64,000 bases of DNA from Actinomadura xylanilytica (GTDB taxonomy: Bacteria; Actinomycetota; Actinomycetes; Streptosporangiales; Streptosporangiaceae), in the NCBI RefSeq assembly GCF_030283145.1, contig NZ_JASNWE010000006.1:62001-126000 (forward strand). The letters are read 5' to 3'. Every line of letters starts with the position of its first letter. Within the stretch, counting starts at the first letter, position 1. Position numbers and translations under genes: made by a program. Under the pieces are notes generated by a model. The model was given only the letters and a program-made list of their open reading frames with translations, did not search any database and was not told where the DNA came from. Shown one piece after another: positions 48,946 through 58,223 of this stretch.

Positions 48946-51900
48946 CTACGACCGCCCTTCAGTGAGGATTGCGAACACGGCCGGCTCGGCGCGGCCGTTG
49001 AGCGACGTGGCGAACGTCGCGATGAGCAGGTCCCCGGAGGCCAGGACCGCCCAGCCGCTCCGGGACCTTGGTGCCAGGGCGAGCGGGGCGTCCATCGGGA
49101 GCCCGGCCTTGCGCAGGCACTCGATGGCCGTCCACACCCGCGTGCCGGCGACGGCGGCGTCCTCGTCGAGTTCCTTGGCGACCAGTGCGGCCAGGTCCCC
49201 GTACCGGCCCAGCAGGCCGGCCCAGTCCGCGGCGGTCCGCTCGGTCGCACTCTCGACGTCGCAGCCGACGGTCGTCCCGGCGACGGCGCACAGCGTCACC
49301 CCGGCGCCGTGCGAGGCCGAGAGCAGCCGATCGCCGTCGATCTCCGGGCGGCCGTCGGGGCGGTACCGGATGTCGAGGCCGGCGCCGGCGTCGAGCGCCC
49401 GGCGCGCGGCGACCGCGGTGCGGCGCCGGCGTTCCCCGGTGTCGCCCGCGTCGCCCGCCCCCGCGCCGGCGCCCGCGCTCTGCTCGTCGGGCTCCACGGC
49501 CAGGGCGACGCGGGTCCCGGTGATGTCCTCCACGGCCCGTTCGAGGAACGGCCCGAGCAGCGGAGCCGCCCACGGCCCGCGGCCGTCGCCCTTGCGGACG
49601 GCCTGGAGGTGGAGCCCCTCCCACCGTTCGACGACCTCGCCCGCGCCGTTCCTGACGGCGATGTCGTAGACGTAGGTGTCGCCCTCGTGGAGACGCTCGG
49701 TGGCGCAGTAGCGCAGAGTCCCGCCGGTGCCCAGCCCCGCGCCGCCGGGATGGATCCGCTCGATCCCGGTCGGCAGCAGCGTGGCGTCCGGAACGCAGAC
49801 CTGGTTGCCGTGCATCAGGGCGTCGCGGACGCCCGGGTCGCCCAGCAGCAGCCCGCCCGGCAGGTAGCCGGCGAACCAGTCGGTCTCGACGGCCGCGACC
49901 TCGGCGTCGACGTGCCGCGAGGCCGCCCGGTGGTAGCGGCGCAGGCGCTGGAACCGGCCGCCCTGGAACAGGACCGGCCCGTACAGGTCCGCGGCCGGGT
50001 CAAGCGGCACCGCCGGCAGCCCCGCCCCGGTCTGCTCCGGCGGGCCGTCCGGAGCCGCGCCCTGACCGAACCGCAGCCTGGCGCGGAAGTGCTCGGCGGC
50101 GAACCCCGTCTCCGCGCTGCGGATCGACGCCTGGACGGTGTCGTCGTCGGTGACGACCGCGGCGACGCGGATCACCGTGCTCCCCTCCGGGGGGACGACG
50201 ATGGGCCGGACGAACTCCGCGTCCTCGATGACGGGCGCCCCCGGGCGGCCGGTGACCGCCGCGGCGGCCTGGGCCATCGCCTCCATCCCGAACACGGCCG
50301 GGAACAGCAGGTTCCCGTCCAGCAGGTGATCGGCCAGGTACAGGTCGGTGCCCGCGTTCAGCTCCACCTCGGTGACGAGCTCGACCCCGTGGTAGCGGAC
50401 GAGCGGGGTGCCGAGGAAGCGCATCAGCGGCAGTTCGGGCCGGTCGTGCCGGACCGTGTCGATGGTCCCGGTCCGGCCGCTGACCACCACGACCTCCGGC
50501 GCGTCCGGGTCGGCGAGCAGCCGGCGCATGATCTGCACGCCCTGGTCGGGGGCGACGGGGGTGATCCCGTCCTGGGCGAGCGACTCGACGACGGCGAGCC
50601 GCTCCCCCATCCCGACCCCGGACCAGACCGACCATTCGAGGCACAGGGCCCGGCAGCCGGGGTACTGCTCCGCCGTCTCCCGGGTGAGGGCGGCCAGCCA
50701 CTCGTTGGCCATGGCGTAGTGCCCCTCGCCGCGCAGTCCGGCGCGGCCGATGATGCTCCCGAACGTGACCAGCAGCCGCAGCCGCTCGGGCCCGACGGCC
50801 GACAGCACCGTGCGGAGCCCGTCGATCTTGGGGGCGAAGGTCGCCCGGACCTCGTCCATGTCGAGGGCGGTCAGCCCGCGCGGCAGATTCCGGCCGGCGC
50901 CGTGCAGCACCGCCGTGACCGGCCCCAGCTCGCGGGTCGCGGCGGCCACCGCGGCGCGCACCCCCGCCGCGTCGCAGACGTCGGCGCGGTAGTAGCGGGC
51001 GGTCACCCCGGCCTCGGTCATGCGCGCGAGGTTCGCGGCCAGTTCGGCGTCCTCGCGCGGGTCGGAGCGGCCGAGCACCGCCAGGCGGGCGCCGGTGTCG
51101 CCGGCCAGCGCCAGCGCGCACTCGGCGGTGATGCCCTTGCCTCCCCCGGTGACCAAGAGGACGTCCGAGCCGTCGAGCGGCGCGGCCGTCCGCTCCGCGC
51201 GCACCGGCATGGCGCGCAGGGTCGGGACGCGGCGGACGCCGTCGGCGTCGTAGTGGACCTCGGCGTAGTCGTCGGTCGCGGCCACCTCGGCGGCGACCCG
51301 GGCGGCGGCCTCCGGGCCGGGCGGGACATGCGCGATGGTGACGCGGAGGTGCGGGGCCTCCAGCCGCAGCGTCTTGGCCAGGCCCGCCGCGCCGCGCCCG
51401 TGCTGGACGAGCACGAAGCGGTCGCCCGCCTCACCCGACAGCGCGGCCTGCACGCCTTCGAGGGCCGACGCCAGGTGCTCCGCGGCGCAGTCCTCGGGCA
51501 GGCAGACCAGGACGCCGGGGCCGGTCCCGGCGGCCTGGAGGGCGGATCGCAGCGGCTCGGCGAGCGGGTTGCCGCCGGGCGCGTACAGCCGCCACTCCCG
51601 CTGCCCGGACGGGTTCCGCGGCCCGGCGCCGTCCGGCGGGGGAGGTTCGGGAGAGCGCACCGGCGGCGTCTCGACCAGGTCGACGGCGAACGGCCTCGCC
51701 CACGCACCGGCCCCCTCGACCACCGGCGCGGGCGCCGTCTCCCCCGAGGTCTCCGCGAGCTGGTCGAGGGTCTCGGCCAGCTCCCGCAGGGTGGCCGTCG
51801 CGAAGCTGGTCGGCGGCTGGAGGATGGTCACCCCGCGGGCCTGGGCCGCCAGGTTCATCACCTGGCCCACCGTGATCGAGCTCAGGTGCAGGTCGTCGAG

Positions 51901-54825
51901 CAGCCGGCTGTCGTCCGACACCATCTCGACGGGGAGCTCGACGCGTTCGGCCACCAGGCGGCGGAGCGCCCCGAGGGTGCTCTCGTCGGTGCCTTCACCG
52001 GCCGGGCTCCCGGCGAGCTCGGGACCGGCGGGCGCGGGGCCGGCGGCCTCGGGGCCGGTGGGCCGGGCTCCCGCCTCCCGTCCCCCGATGCTCACGGCGG
52101 GCGCCTGCTCGCACGGGCTGGCGAAGAAGGCGAACGTCTCGCCGATCTCCAGCGGCCGGGCCAGCCGGTCGTGGAACAGCGCCTCGTGGTCCACCGGCGC
52201 CCCGATGACGTACGCGGCGCCCGCGACGCGCAGCAACCCGCGCAGCGACTCGTCGTCGGTGTCCAGGGCCACGGCCGGCACGCCCGTCGTCTCGGCCGCC
52301 AGCCCGCTGAGCACCCGGCCCGGCCCGACCTCCACGAACAAGTCGACGTCCTTGGCCGCCAGCTCGACCGCGCGGGTGAACAGCACCGGATCGGTGATCT
52401 GGCGGCGCAGCAGGGCGGGGATGTCGGTCTCGGCCGGCAGGAGCGCACCGGTGACGGTGGAGATGATCCGCCGCCCGATCCGGCCGAACTCCCTCTTCTC
52501 CAGCCCGGCCGCGAACGCGTCCGCGGCGGGCGCGACCAGCGGCGAGTGGAACGCGTGCGAGACCGCCAGCCGGGTCCAGGACACACCGGCCTCCGCCGCT
52601 CTGGCGCCGGCGGCCTCGATCGCGTCCGCCGGTCCCGCCACGACGGTCTGCGCCGGCCCGTTGTAGGCGGCGATGACGACCGGGAGGTCGCGGATCAGCG
52701 CGGTCACCTGGTCGGGCGGGGCGCCCAGGCCCGCCATCGTGCCCGACTCGCTGTGCTCGGTCATGGTGCGGCCGCGGTCGCCGACCAGGCCGAGCAGCGC
52801 CGGCCCGTCCATCGCCCCGGCCCAGTGCAGCGCGGAGATCTCCCCGAGGCTGTGGCCGACGGCGACGCCCGCCTCCAGCCCGAGCAGCGACAGCGCGCGC
52901 AGGCCGGCCATCGAGCCGGTGGCGATGCGCGGCTGCGCGACGGCGGTCGCGACGGCGTCGCCCGCCGCCGGCAGCGCCGCGCGCTCGTACACCTCCTCGA
53001 CCTCGGCGAAGCGGCGCCGGAGCGCCCCGCCGCTCAGGCCCTTCCCCGACCCCTGTCCGGTGAAGAGGTAGCCGATCCGCCCCTCGCCGCTCGCGTGGCC
53101 GAGGAAGCGGCGGCCCTCGGGATCGGCCAGCACCGTCTCGCCGGCGTCGAGGGTCTCCAGCAGCCGCCGCAGGCCCCGCTCGGCGTCCTCGGGCGAGGAG
53201 ACGACCAGGGCGGCCCGGTACGGCAGGTCGCGCAGCCGCTGGTGCAGCGTCGCCGCGAGGTCGCCGAGCTGGGCGTACGACAGGGTGGGCACCCAGTCGG
53301 CCAGCTCGGCGAGCCGGCCGCGCAGCTCGTCCGGCGAGCCGCCGTCGACGAGCAGCAGCTCGGCGTCCTGCACCGACGCGGCCAGCGCACGGGTCCGGCG
53401 GCTGAACGGGCGGGGCCGCCGCGCCCCGGCGCCCTCGACCACCACATGGCTGTTGATGCCGCCGAAGCCCATCGAGGTGATCCCCGCCCGCGGCGGCGCT
53501 CCGTCCGGCCAGGGCTCGGCCTTGCGCAGGACGCGCAGCAGCTCGCCGTTCTGCTCGATCACCGGATGCGGGTCCACGCAGCCGACGGTCGGTGGCAGCA
53601 CCCGGTGGTGCACCGCCAGCACCGCCTTGATCAGACCGGCCACCCCGGCGGCGGCCTTGGTGTGGCCGATCATCCCCTTGACGGTGCCGATCACGGCGGG
53701 CGCCGCCGCGGCGCCGGCGGTCGCCGCGGCGTCCGCCCTGGCCCTGCTGAGGGCGGTGAGCTCGACGCCGTCCCCCACCTCCGTGCCCGTGCCGTGCCCC
53801 TCGAACAGCGGCACGGTGTCGATGCCGAAGCCGGCCCGCTCGTAGGCGCGCCGCAGGGCGAGCCGGTACCCGTCGGCCTCGGGGCGGGTGATCCCGCCCC
53901 GGCCGTCGGAGGAGATGCCCCACCCGGCGACGGTGGCGTAGACGCGGCGGTCCGCCCGGACGGCGTCCGGCTCGCGCATCAGCACCACCATTCCGCAGCC
54001 CTCGCCGGGCCAGAAGCCGTTGGAGTTGCGGTCGTACACCCGCATCTCGGTCCGGGCGAGGGCGCCGGTCTTGGCGAAGCCGACGATCTCGAACGGGTCG
54101 ATCGAGAGGTCGACGCCGCCCGCGATCGCGACGTCGAGGTCGCCGTCGAGCAGCGCCTTGCACGCGGTCGACACCGACAGCAGCGAGGACGAGCAGGCCC
54201 CGTCCACCGCGTAGCCGCCGCCGTTGAGGTCGAAGTAGTTGCAGATCCGGCCCGCGATCGTGTTGGACAGCCCGCCGGCCAGGGTGTCCTCGTCGGGCGC
54301 GGGGAACGGGCTCTTGTAGGTGTCCTCGAGGTCGTCCAGGAACCCGCCGAGCCGAGTGTCGTCCCAGCCCTGCTCGCGGAGCGCCGCCGCGACCGTCCGC
54401 CGGACGTAGGGCCAGCGCAGCCGCATCAGGTTCGCGCGGGTGAACTCTCCGGTGAGGGTGTTGCCGACGACGACGCCGGTGCGTTCGCGCCGCAGCCCCT
54501 CGGCGTCGGGGAAGCCCGCGTCGGCCAGGGCCCGGCCGGCGACGTCGAGCGCCAGCCAGTGCGTAAGGTCGGTCGACCGGTAGGTGCTGCCGGCGATGCG
54601 GTGGGCGACCCGGTCGAAGGTGTAGCCCTCGATGACGGCGGCGTTCCTGGAGTAGAAGCTGTCCGGGGCGGCCGGGTCCGCGTTCCAGTAGTCGGCGAGC
54701 CGCATACGCTCGTCGGGCAGCCGCCGGAAGGCGCGGCGACCGGCGAGCGCGTTCTCCCAGAGCCGGCCCGGTGAATCGGCATCGGGATAGACGCTCGCCA
54801 TTCCCACAACAGCAACCCTAGGCAT
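48946..54825 (-). CDS. Iterative type I enediyne polyketide synthase (PKSE)
   Basis: 1959 residues, typical for PKSE. Domains: KS 1-470 (Cys211 in VDGACSSSLL, His344 in EGHGTGTE, His388 in IGHTKAAAG); AT about 585-870 (Ser659 in GHSLGE, HAFHSPLV); ACP about 950-1025 (attachment Ser983 in DLHLSSITVG); KR about 1220-1450 (TGGGKGI; Ser1357, Tyr1370, Asn1374); DH about 1475-1745 (His1500 in LADHLLDG, Asp1668); C-terminal PPTase about 1760-1950 (GCDVE at 1854-1858, WTAIECLRKAG with Glu1902 and Lys1906). The order KS-AT-ACP-KR-DH-PPTase is unique to PKSEs, which build the linear polyene precursor of enediyne cores. No enoyl-reductase. All active-site residues I can place are present. Whether the core is 9- or 10-membered cannot be decided from it. 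Confidence 0.98.
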   Translation of the reverse strand: MPRVAVVGMASVYPDADSPGRLWENALAGRRAFRRLPDERMRLADYWNADPAAPDSFYSRNAAVIEGYTFDRVAHRIAGSTYRSTDLTHWLALDVAGRALADAGFPDAEGLRRERTGVVVGNTLTGEFTRANLMRLRWPYVRRTVAAALREQGWDDTRLGGFLDDLEDTYKSPFPAPDEDTLAGGLSNTIAGRICNYFDLNGGGYAVDGACSSSLLSVSTACKALLDGDLDVAIAGGVDLSIDPFEIVGFAKTGALARTEMRVYDRNSNGFWPGEGCGMVVLMREPDAVRADRRVYATVAGWGISSDGRGGITRPEADGYRLALRRAYERAGFGIDTVPLFEGHGTGTEVGDGVELTALSRARADAAATAGAAAAPAVIGTVKGMIGHTKAAAGVAGLIKAVLAVHHRVLPPTVGCVDPHPVIEQNGELLRVLRKAEPWPDGAPPRAGITSMGFGGINSHVVVEGAGARRPRPFSRRTRALAASVQDAELLLVDGGSPDELRGRLAELADWVPTLSYAQLGDLAATLHQRLRDLPYRAALVVSSPEDAERGLRRLLETLDAGETVLADPEGRRFLGHASGEGRIGYLFTGQGSGKGLSGGALRRRFAEVEEVYERAALPAAGDAVATAVAQPRIATGSMAGLRALSLLGLEAGVAVGHSLGEISALHWAGAMDGPALLGLVGDRGRTMTEHSESGTMAGLGAPPDQVTALIRDLPVVIAAYNGPAQTVVAGPADAIEAAGARAAEAGVSWTRLAVSHAFHSPLVAPAADAFAAGLEKREFGRIGRRIISTVTGALLPAETDIPALLRRQITDPVLFTRAVELAAKDVDLFVEVGPGRVLSGLAAETTGVPAVALDTDDESLRGLLRVAGAAYVIGAPVDHEALFHDRLARPLEIGETFAFFASPCEQAPAVSIGGREAGARPTGPEAAGPAPAGPELAGSPAGEGTDESTLGALRRLVAERVELPVEMVSDDSRLLDDLHLSSITVGQVMNLAAQARGVTILQPPTSFATATLRELAETLDQLAETSGETAPAPVVEGAGAWARPFAVDLVETPPVRSPEPPPPDGAGPRNPSGQREWRLYAPGGNPLAEPLRSALQAAGTGPGVLVCLPEDCAAEHLASALEGVQAALSGEAGDRFVLVQHGRGAAGLAKTLRLEAPHLRVTIAHVPPGPEAAARVAAEVAATDDYAEVHYDADGVRRVPTLRAMPVRAERTAAPLDGSDVLLVTGGGKGITAECALALAGDTGARLAVLGRSDPREDAELAANLARMTEAGVTARYYRADVCDAAGVRAAVAAATRELGPVTAVLHGAGRNLPRGLTALDMDEVRATFAPKIDGLRTVLSAVGPERLRLLVTFGSIIGRAGLRGEGHYAMANEWLAALTRETAEQYPGCRALCLEWSVWSGVGMGERLAVVESLAQDGITPVAPDQGVQIMRRLLADPDAPEVVVVSGRTGTIDTVRHDRPELPLMRFLGTPLVRYHGVELVTEVELNAGTDLYLADHLLDGNLLFPAVFGMEAMAQAAAAVTGRPGAPVIEDAEFVRPIVVPPEGSTVIRVAAVVTDDDTVQASIRSAETGFAAEHFRARLRFGQGAAPDGPPEQTGAGLPAVPLDPAADLYGPVLFQGGRFQRLRRYHRAASRHVDAEVAAVETDWFAGYLPGGLLLGDPGVRDALMHGNQVCVPDATLLPTGIERIHPGGAGLGTGGTLRYCATERLHEGDTYVYDIAVRNGAGEVVERWEGLHLQAVRKGDGRGPWAAPLLGPFLERAVEDITGTRVALAVEPDEQSAGAGAGAGDAGDTGERRRRTAVAARRALDAGAGLDIRYRPDGRPEIDGDRLLSASHGAGVTLCAVAGTTVGCDVESATERTAADWAGLLGRYGDLAALVAKELDEDAAVAGTRVWTAIECLRKAGLPMDAPLALAPRSRSGWAVLASGDLLIATFATSLNGRAEPAVFAILTEGRS

Positions 54826-55052
54826 ATTCTCATCGCCTCTTTCTGCATCGTGATGATTTACCAGCGTGCCCTACTCGATGCAGATCCGACTTCTCTTGAA
54901 ATGCTTGAAGACCGATCACCGGAACGGTGAATTCAAATAACACCGTTTCATAATGGTGTCATTTATTGAAATCGCCGGTAGTCGCGGCGGGCATGCCGAA
55001 GAGCGGCTCCCGCGACGTGCGGGAGACCGCTCTCGGTGCCGAGGTCAGGCGA
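54826..55052. promoter_or_regulatory. AT-rich control region upstream of the PKSE gene
   Basis: 227 bases of much lower GC than any neighbour, without a gene. It contains two inverted repeats: TCACCG-GAA-CGGTGA (54916-54930) and ACACC-N10-GGTGT (54940-54959). The shared core (T/A)CACCG suggests two half-site arrangements for one regulator. It splits an otherwise tightly packed minus-strand run between UnbU and PKSE, so PKSE probably has its own promoter. Confidence 0.6.
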
Positions 55053-56039
55053 TCAGGCGGTGGACGGATTCGACACCGGCGCCGCCGCGCCGGCCGCGCG
55101 CTCGCGCCGCTGCCGCCTCAGGTGCGCGACCCACCAGCCGAGCCCGCGCAGGGCGCACAGGGCCGTGGTGGCGTAGAACAGCGTGTAGGTGATGTTGAAG
55201 AGCATCAGCACGGCGTAGATCACCGCGAGGCTGGAGCCGAAGATGAACTGGGCCCGGCCCTTGGACGGCGTGGTGCCGGGGTCGGTGATCATGTAGTTGG
55301 TGAACAGCACGAACGCCACCCCGGTCATCACCGCCAGGCCGGTCGCCAGCGGCGCGTCCCAGATCCAGTGCCGGACCAGGGCCTGGATCGCGAAGCCGCC
55401 CATCCAGCCCATGATGAGCATCACCCGCCCGGTGAGCACGGCGTTGATGACCGTGCCGGCGGTAATGATGATCACCGGAATCAGGATGCGGAAGAGCGAG
55501 TTGGCGTACTCGGTGAACTGGTAGGGCGGCGCGATGCTGACCCACGATCCGAAGCACAGCAGCGTGACGGTGATGCCAAAGTTCGACGGGTTCATGAAGT
55601 GCCGCCACCGGCCGTTGATCGGGGCCCTCAGGATGTGCTTCTGCGCCACCCCGACGACCACGCCGAACATGATGGGCCACCACATGTCGTTGGCGTAGAG
55701 CAGCATGTTGACGGCCAGGGCGGTGATGTGCGACGGGAGCAGGAACTCGTACAGGCCGCGTGCGCCGTTGCCCCGGAACCGGGGGGCGACTCCGTCCGCC
55801 CTGGCGCTGATCACCTCGAAGACCAGCTCGGTCGCGTACGCGGTGACGACCGCCAGGATCGGCCACAGCCAGGGCTGCTCGAAGCCCAGCACCGTGTATC
55901 CGATGATGTTGAACACGCTGATCGAGATCGCGAAGTTGCGCAGCGCGAGGTAGCGGACGTCGGGTTTGCGCACGGCCTTGGCCGGCGGCGGGGCGGTGGG
56001 CGCCGGCGCGGCGCCGGTCGGCTCGACTGTCGTGGTCAT
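55053..56039 (-). CDS. Enediyne biosynthesis membrane protein UnbU
   Basis: 328 residues with about 7-8 transmembrane segments, related to the RnfD/NqrB fold. Recognisable family sequence: KPDVRYLALRNFAISISVFN, FLLPSHITALAVNMLLYAND, MNPSNFGITVTLLCFGSWVS and FTNYMITDPGTTPSKGRAQF. It is one of the five conserved warhead-cassette proteins; its chemistry is unproven. The ATG overlaps the UnbV stop by 4 bases, so the two are made together. The flavin-attachment-like Thr/Ser after ITDPGTTPSKG would parallel RnfD, which hints at electron transfer across the membrane. Confidence 0.93.
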   Translation of the reverse strand: MTTTVEPTGAAPAPTAPPPAKAVRKPDVRYLALRNFAISISVFNIIGYTVLGFEQPWLWPILAVVTAYATELVFEVISARADGVAPRFRGNGARGLYEFLLPSHITALAVNMLLYANDMWWPIMFGVVVGVAQKHILRAPINGRWRHFMNPSNFGITVTLLCFGSWVSIAPPYQFTEYANSLFRILIPVIIITAGTVINAVLTGRVMLIMGWMGGFAIQALVRHWIWDAPLATGLAVMTGVAFVLFTNYMITDPGTTPSKGRAQFIFGSSLAVIYAVLMLFNITYTLFYATTALCALRGLGWWVAHLRRQRRERAAGAAAPVSNPSTA

Positions 56040-58018
56040 CGGCTCGGAACCTCCTTGGCCGTGGTGTCCAGAAGCAGGGTGTGGTCGCCCTCGTTCAGCC
56101 GGACGGTCTGCTTGTGCAGCCGGGCCTGCGTGTCGCGCCACTGGAGCTCGACCTCGACCGGCCCGCCGGTCCGGCCGAGCCCGAAGCGGACCTCGAAGCT
56201 GCGCTTGCCGCTGTGGCCGCTGCCCCCGTCGAGTTGCGAGATGTGGGTGCGGCCGTCGGCGGTCCGGGCCCGGACGGTCACCCCGTAGGCGGGCGACCCG
56301 ATCCCCTGGAGGTCCTTGCCGTCCGGACGCCCGGCCACCGGCCGGAAGAGGTGCAGGTCGAGGTAGCGGCCCAGGTTCGGGGAGTTGTTGGCGTAGAACG
56401 CCGGCGGGCCCCACTGGCGGGCGAGGGCGAAGTCGAGCGCGCCGTTGCGCCGGGTGTCGGCCATCGCCACGCCCCGCGTGGGGATCGGGACGGCCAGGCC
56501 GAGTTCCTTGGTGAGGTTGGCGAAGGGCCCGCCGTCCTGCCGGGCGTAGAAGGCGACCGGCTGGCTTCCCGCGATGTCGTCGCCGGGCTGCACGTTGGGC
56601 CACATCGCGGGGTTGGTGTAGATGTTGTCGTTGGTCATGGCCATCTCCTGGAGCCACGGCCAGCGGTTGATCTTCCCCTTGACGAAGCCCTCGGTCTGGA
56701 CGATCTCCAGCTTCCCGCTGTTGCGGAAGTCGCCCATCTTGACGTCCCAGCCCCAGCCGGTGAACGCCAGCCCCATCTCGCGGGCCTTCTGCGTGTACGG
56801 CGCCTCCCCGGCGGCGAGCCGGCGCTGCATGTCGGCCTCGCTCCCGGCCTGGTTGATCCAGGTGAAGTTGCTCTCCTCCAGGCCCCAGGCGGTGGTGATG
56901 TTGCTGACCGACATGTCGAACCGGCCGCTGTTGTTCAGGTCGCCGAAGTCGACGCCCATGCCCTTGAACGAGCTCTTGCCGATCACGAACGACTTGGGCG
57001 TCGTGGGGCTCCGCTTCCCGATCACCTCGCCGAACCTGATGGTGCCCGGCGTGGACCGGTTGTGGAGCAAATGGTCCTTGCCGAAGTCGTTGGCCAGGTA
57101 GAGCTCGGGGACGCCGTCACCGGTGAGGTCCGCGCTCGACGCGGCGAGGGTCCAGCCGGAGGACGCCTTGAACGGCAGCGCGCCTCGAGCCTCGGCGAAC
57201 GTCGCCGTGGGGCGGGGGCCCGCGGTGGCGTTCTGCCAGCGCAGCACGTGCGAGCCCCCGCCGTTCTTGGCGTTGGACATCGAGGCGTTCATCTGCACGT
57301 TGTTCAGGCCGTGCGGATCGAGGACGTCGGAGTCGGGGAAGTAGTTGCTGACCAGGATGTCGGCGTGGCCGTCGCCGTCGAAGTCCGCGACGTTGACCGC
57401 GTTGGTGTTCCACCGGGGGCCGTGGTAGGCGCCGTCGGCGCTCCCCTGGGGCACCAGTTCCACCCGCTCGTAGGTGTCGGGCGCGAGCGCGCGCGTCCCG
57501 GTCTTGGCGAGGAAGAGGATCGGGGTGCGGCCCCAGTAGTAGACCATGAGGTCCATTCGCCCGTCGCCGTTGAAGTCGCCCGGCGCGCAGCCCATCGGGG
57601 CCATGGCGGGATGCACGGGGAGCGGCGCGGGATCGAGGGCGAAGGGCGTGAACCGGTCGGCGGCGGGTGCCGTCGGCGCGTAGGTCACGACCACCTTGTC
57701 GGTCCGGGTGTCGACCAGGCACATGTCGTCCGGCCGGCCGTTGCCCTGGAGGTCGTTGATGGCGACCGCCGCACCGACCGCGGAGATCCACGACCGCAGG
57801 TGCCGGAAGGCGGGGTTCACCGTCCGCTCGGTCTGGGTCGGCTTGTACCCGGGCGGCATGGCGATCGGCATCTCGGTGAAGCGATACCGCGACGCCAGCT
57901 CCGCCCGTGTGTCGGCCGAGGCCGTCGGGAGCCGCGCGACAAAGTACAGAGCCAGGATCAGCGCGAGCGCGGTCAGGCCGGGGATGAATCTGCGCTTCCG
58001 CGCCCAAAGAGATGCCAT
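56036..58018 (-). CDS. Enediyne protein UnbV (FG-GAP/ASPIC-UnbV), exported
   Basis: 660 residues. Signal anchor MASLWARKRRFIPGLTALAL with the hydrophobic stretch to about residue 28. Several FG-GAP-type repeats with Ca-binding loops: PGDFNGDGRMDLMVYY, VADFDGDGHADILVSN, SADLTGDGVPELYLAN, FGDLNNSGRFDMSVSN. The ASPIC/UnbV domain ends the protein (SGKRSFEVRFGLGRTGGPVE, then VELQWRD). It is probably extracytoplasmic. Start ATG 58018 has GGAGAG 6 bases upstream; the frame extends further 5' without support. Role in warhead formation or handling is unknown. Confidence 0.94.
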   Translation of the reverse strand: MASLWARKRRFIPGLTALALILALYFVARLPTASADTRAELASRYRFTEMPIAMPPGYKPTQTERTVNPAFRHLRSWISAVGAAVAINDLQGNGRPDDMCLVDTRTDKVVVTYAPTAPAADRFTPFALDPAPLPVHPAMAPMGCAPGDFNGDGRMDLMVYYWGRTPILFLAKTGTRALAPDTYERVELVPQGSADGAYHGPRWNTNAVNVADFDGDGHADILVSNYFPDSDVLDPHGLNNVQMNASMSNAKNGGGSHVLRWQNATAGPRPTATFAEARGALPFKASSGWTLAASSADLTGDGVPELYLANDFGKDHLLHNRSTPGTIRFGEVIGKRSPTTPKSFVIGKSSFKGMGVDFGDLNNSGRFDMSVSNITTAWGLEESNFTWINQAGSEADMQRRLAAGEAPYTQKAREMGLAFTGWGWDVKMGDFRNSGKLEIVQTEGFVKGKINRWPWLQEMAMTNDNIYTNPAMWPNVQPGDDIAGSQPVAFYARQDGGPFANLTKELGLAVPIPTRGVAMADTRRNGALDFALARQWGPPAFYANNSPNLGRYLDLHLFRPVAGRPDGKDLQGIGSPAYGVTVRARTADGRTHISQLDGGSGHSGKRSFEVRFGLGRTGGPVEVELQWRDTQARLHKQTVRLNEGDHTLLLDTTAKEVPSR

Positions 58019-58162
58019 TTCATTCTCTCCATCGGGGTCCGGTCGATCCTTGTATCGGCGGTCATGCAGCATCCCTATGCTGAAATACGAGGCCCCGTGT
58101 CCGCATCTTTCCGAATGCGGTTTTCCCGTCGTTGTCCGCGGTCGCCGCCCGAACGCACGGAG

Positions 58163-58203
58163 CCCTGGCACGGCACCCCCGGAACGGGAATGCCACACCA
58201 GGG
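58163..58203 (-). terminator. Imperfect hairpin between SDR and UnbV genes
   Basis: CCCTGG and CCAGGG arms with an inner TGGCA/TGCCA pairing lie 20 bases after the SDR stop and 145 bases before UnbV. It may end the UnbL transcript or attenuate it; there is no T run. The 58019-58223 gap holds no gene I can support. Confidence 0.35.
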
Positions 58204-58223
58204 CCCAAGGGCGGCGGGAGAGC

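Noticed and set aside
48424..54774. 2116-codon open frame on the plus strand
   Set aside because: It is the antisense shadow of the PKSE gene; its product is low-complexity Gly/Arg/Val/Pro sequence without domains, while the minus strand encodes a full PKSE.
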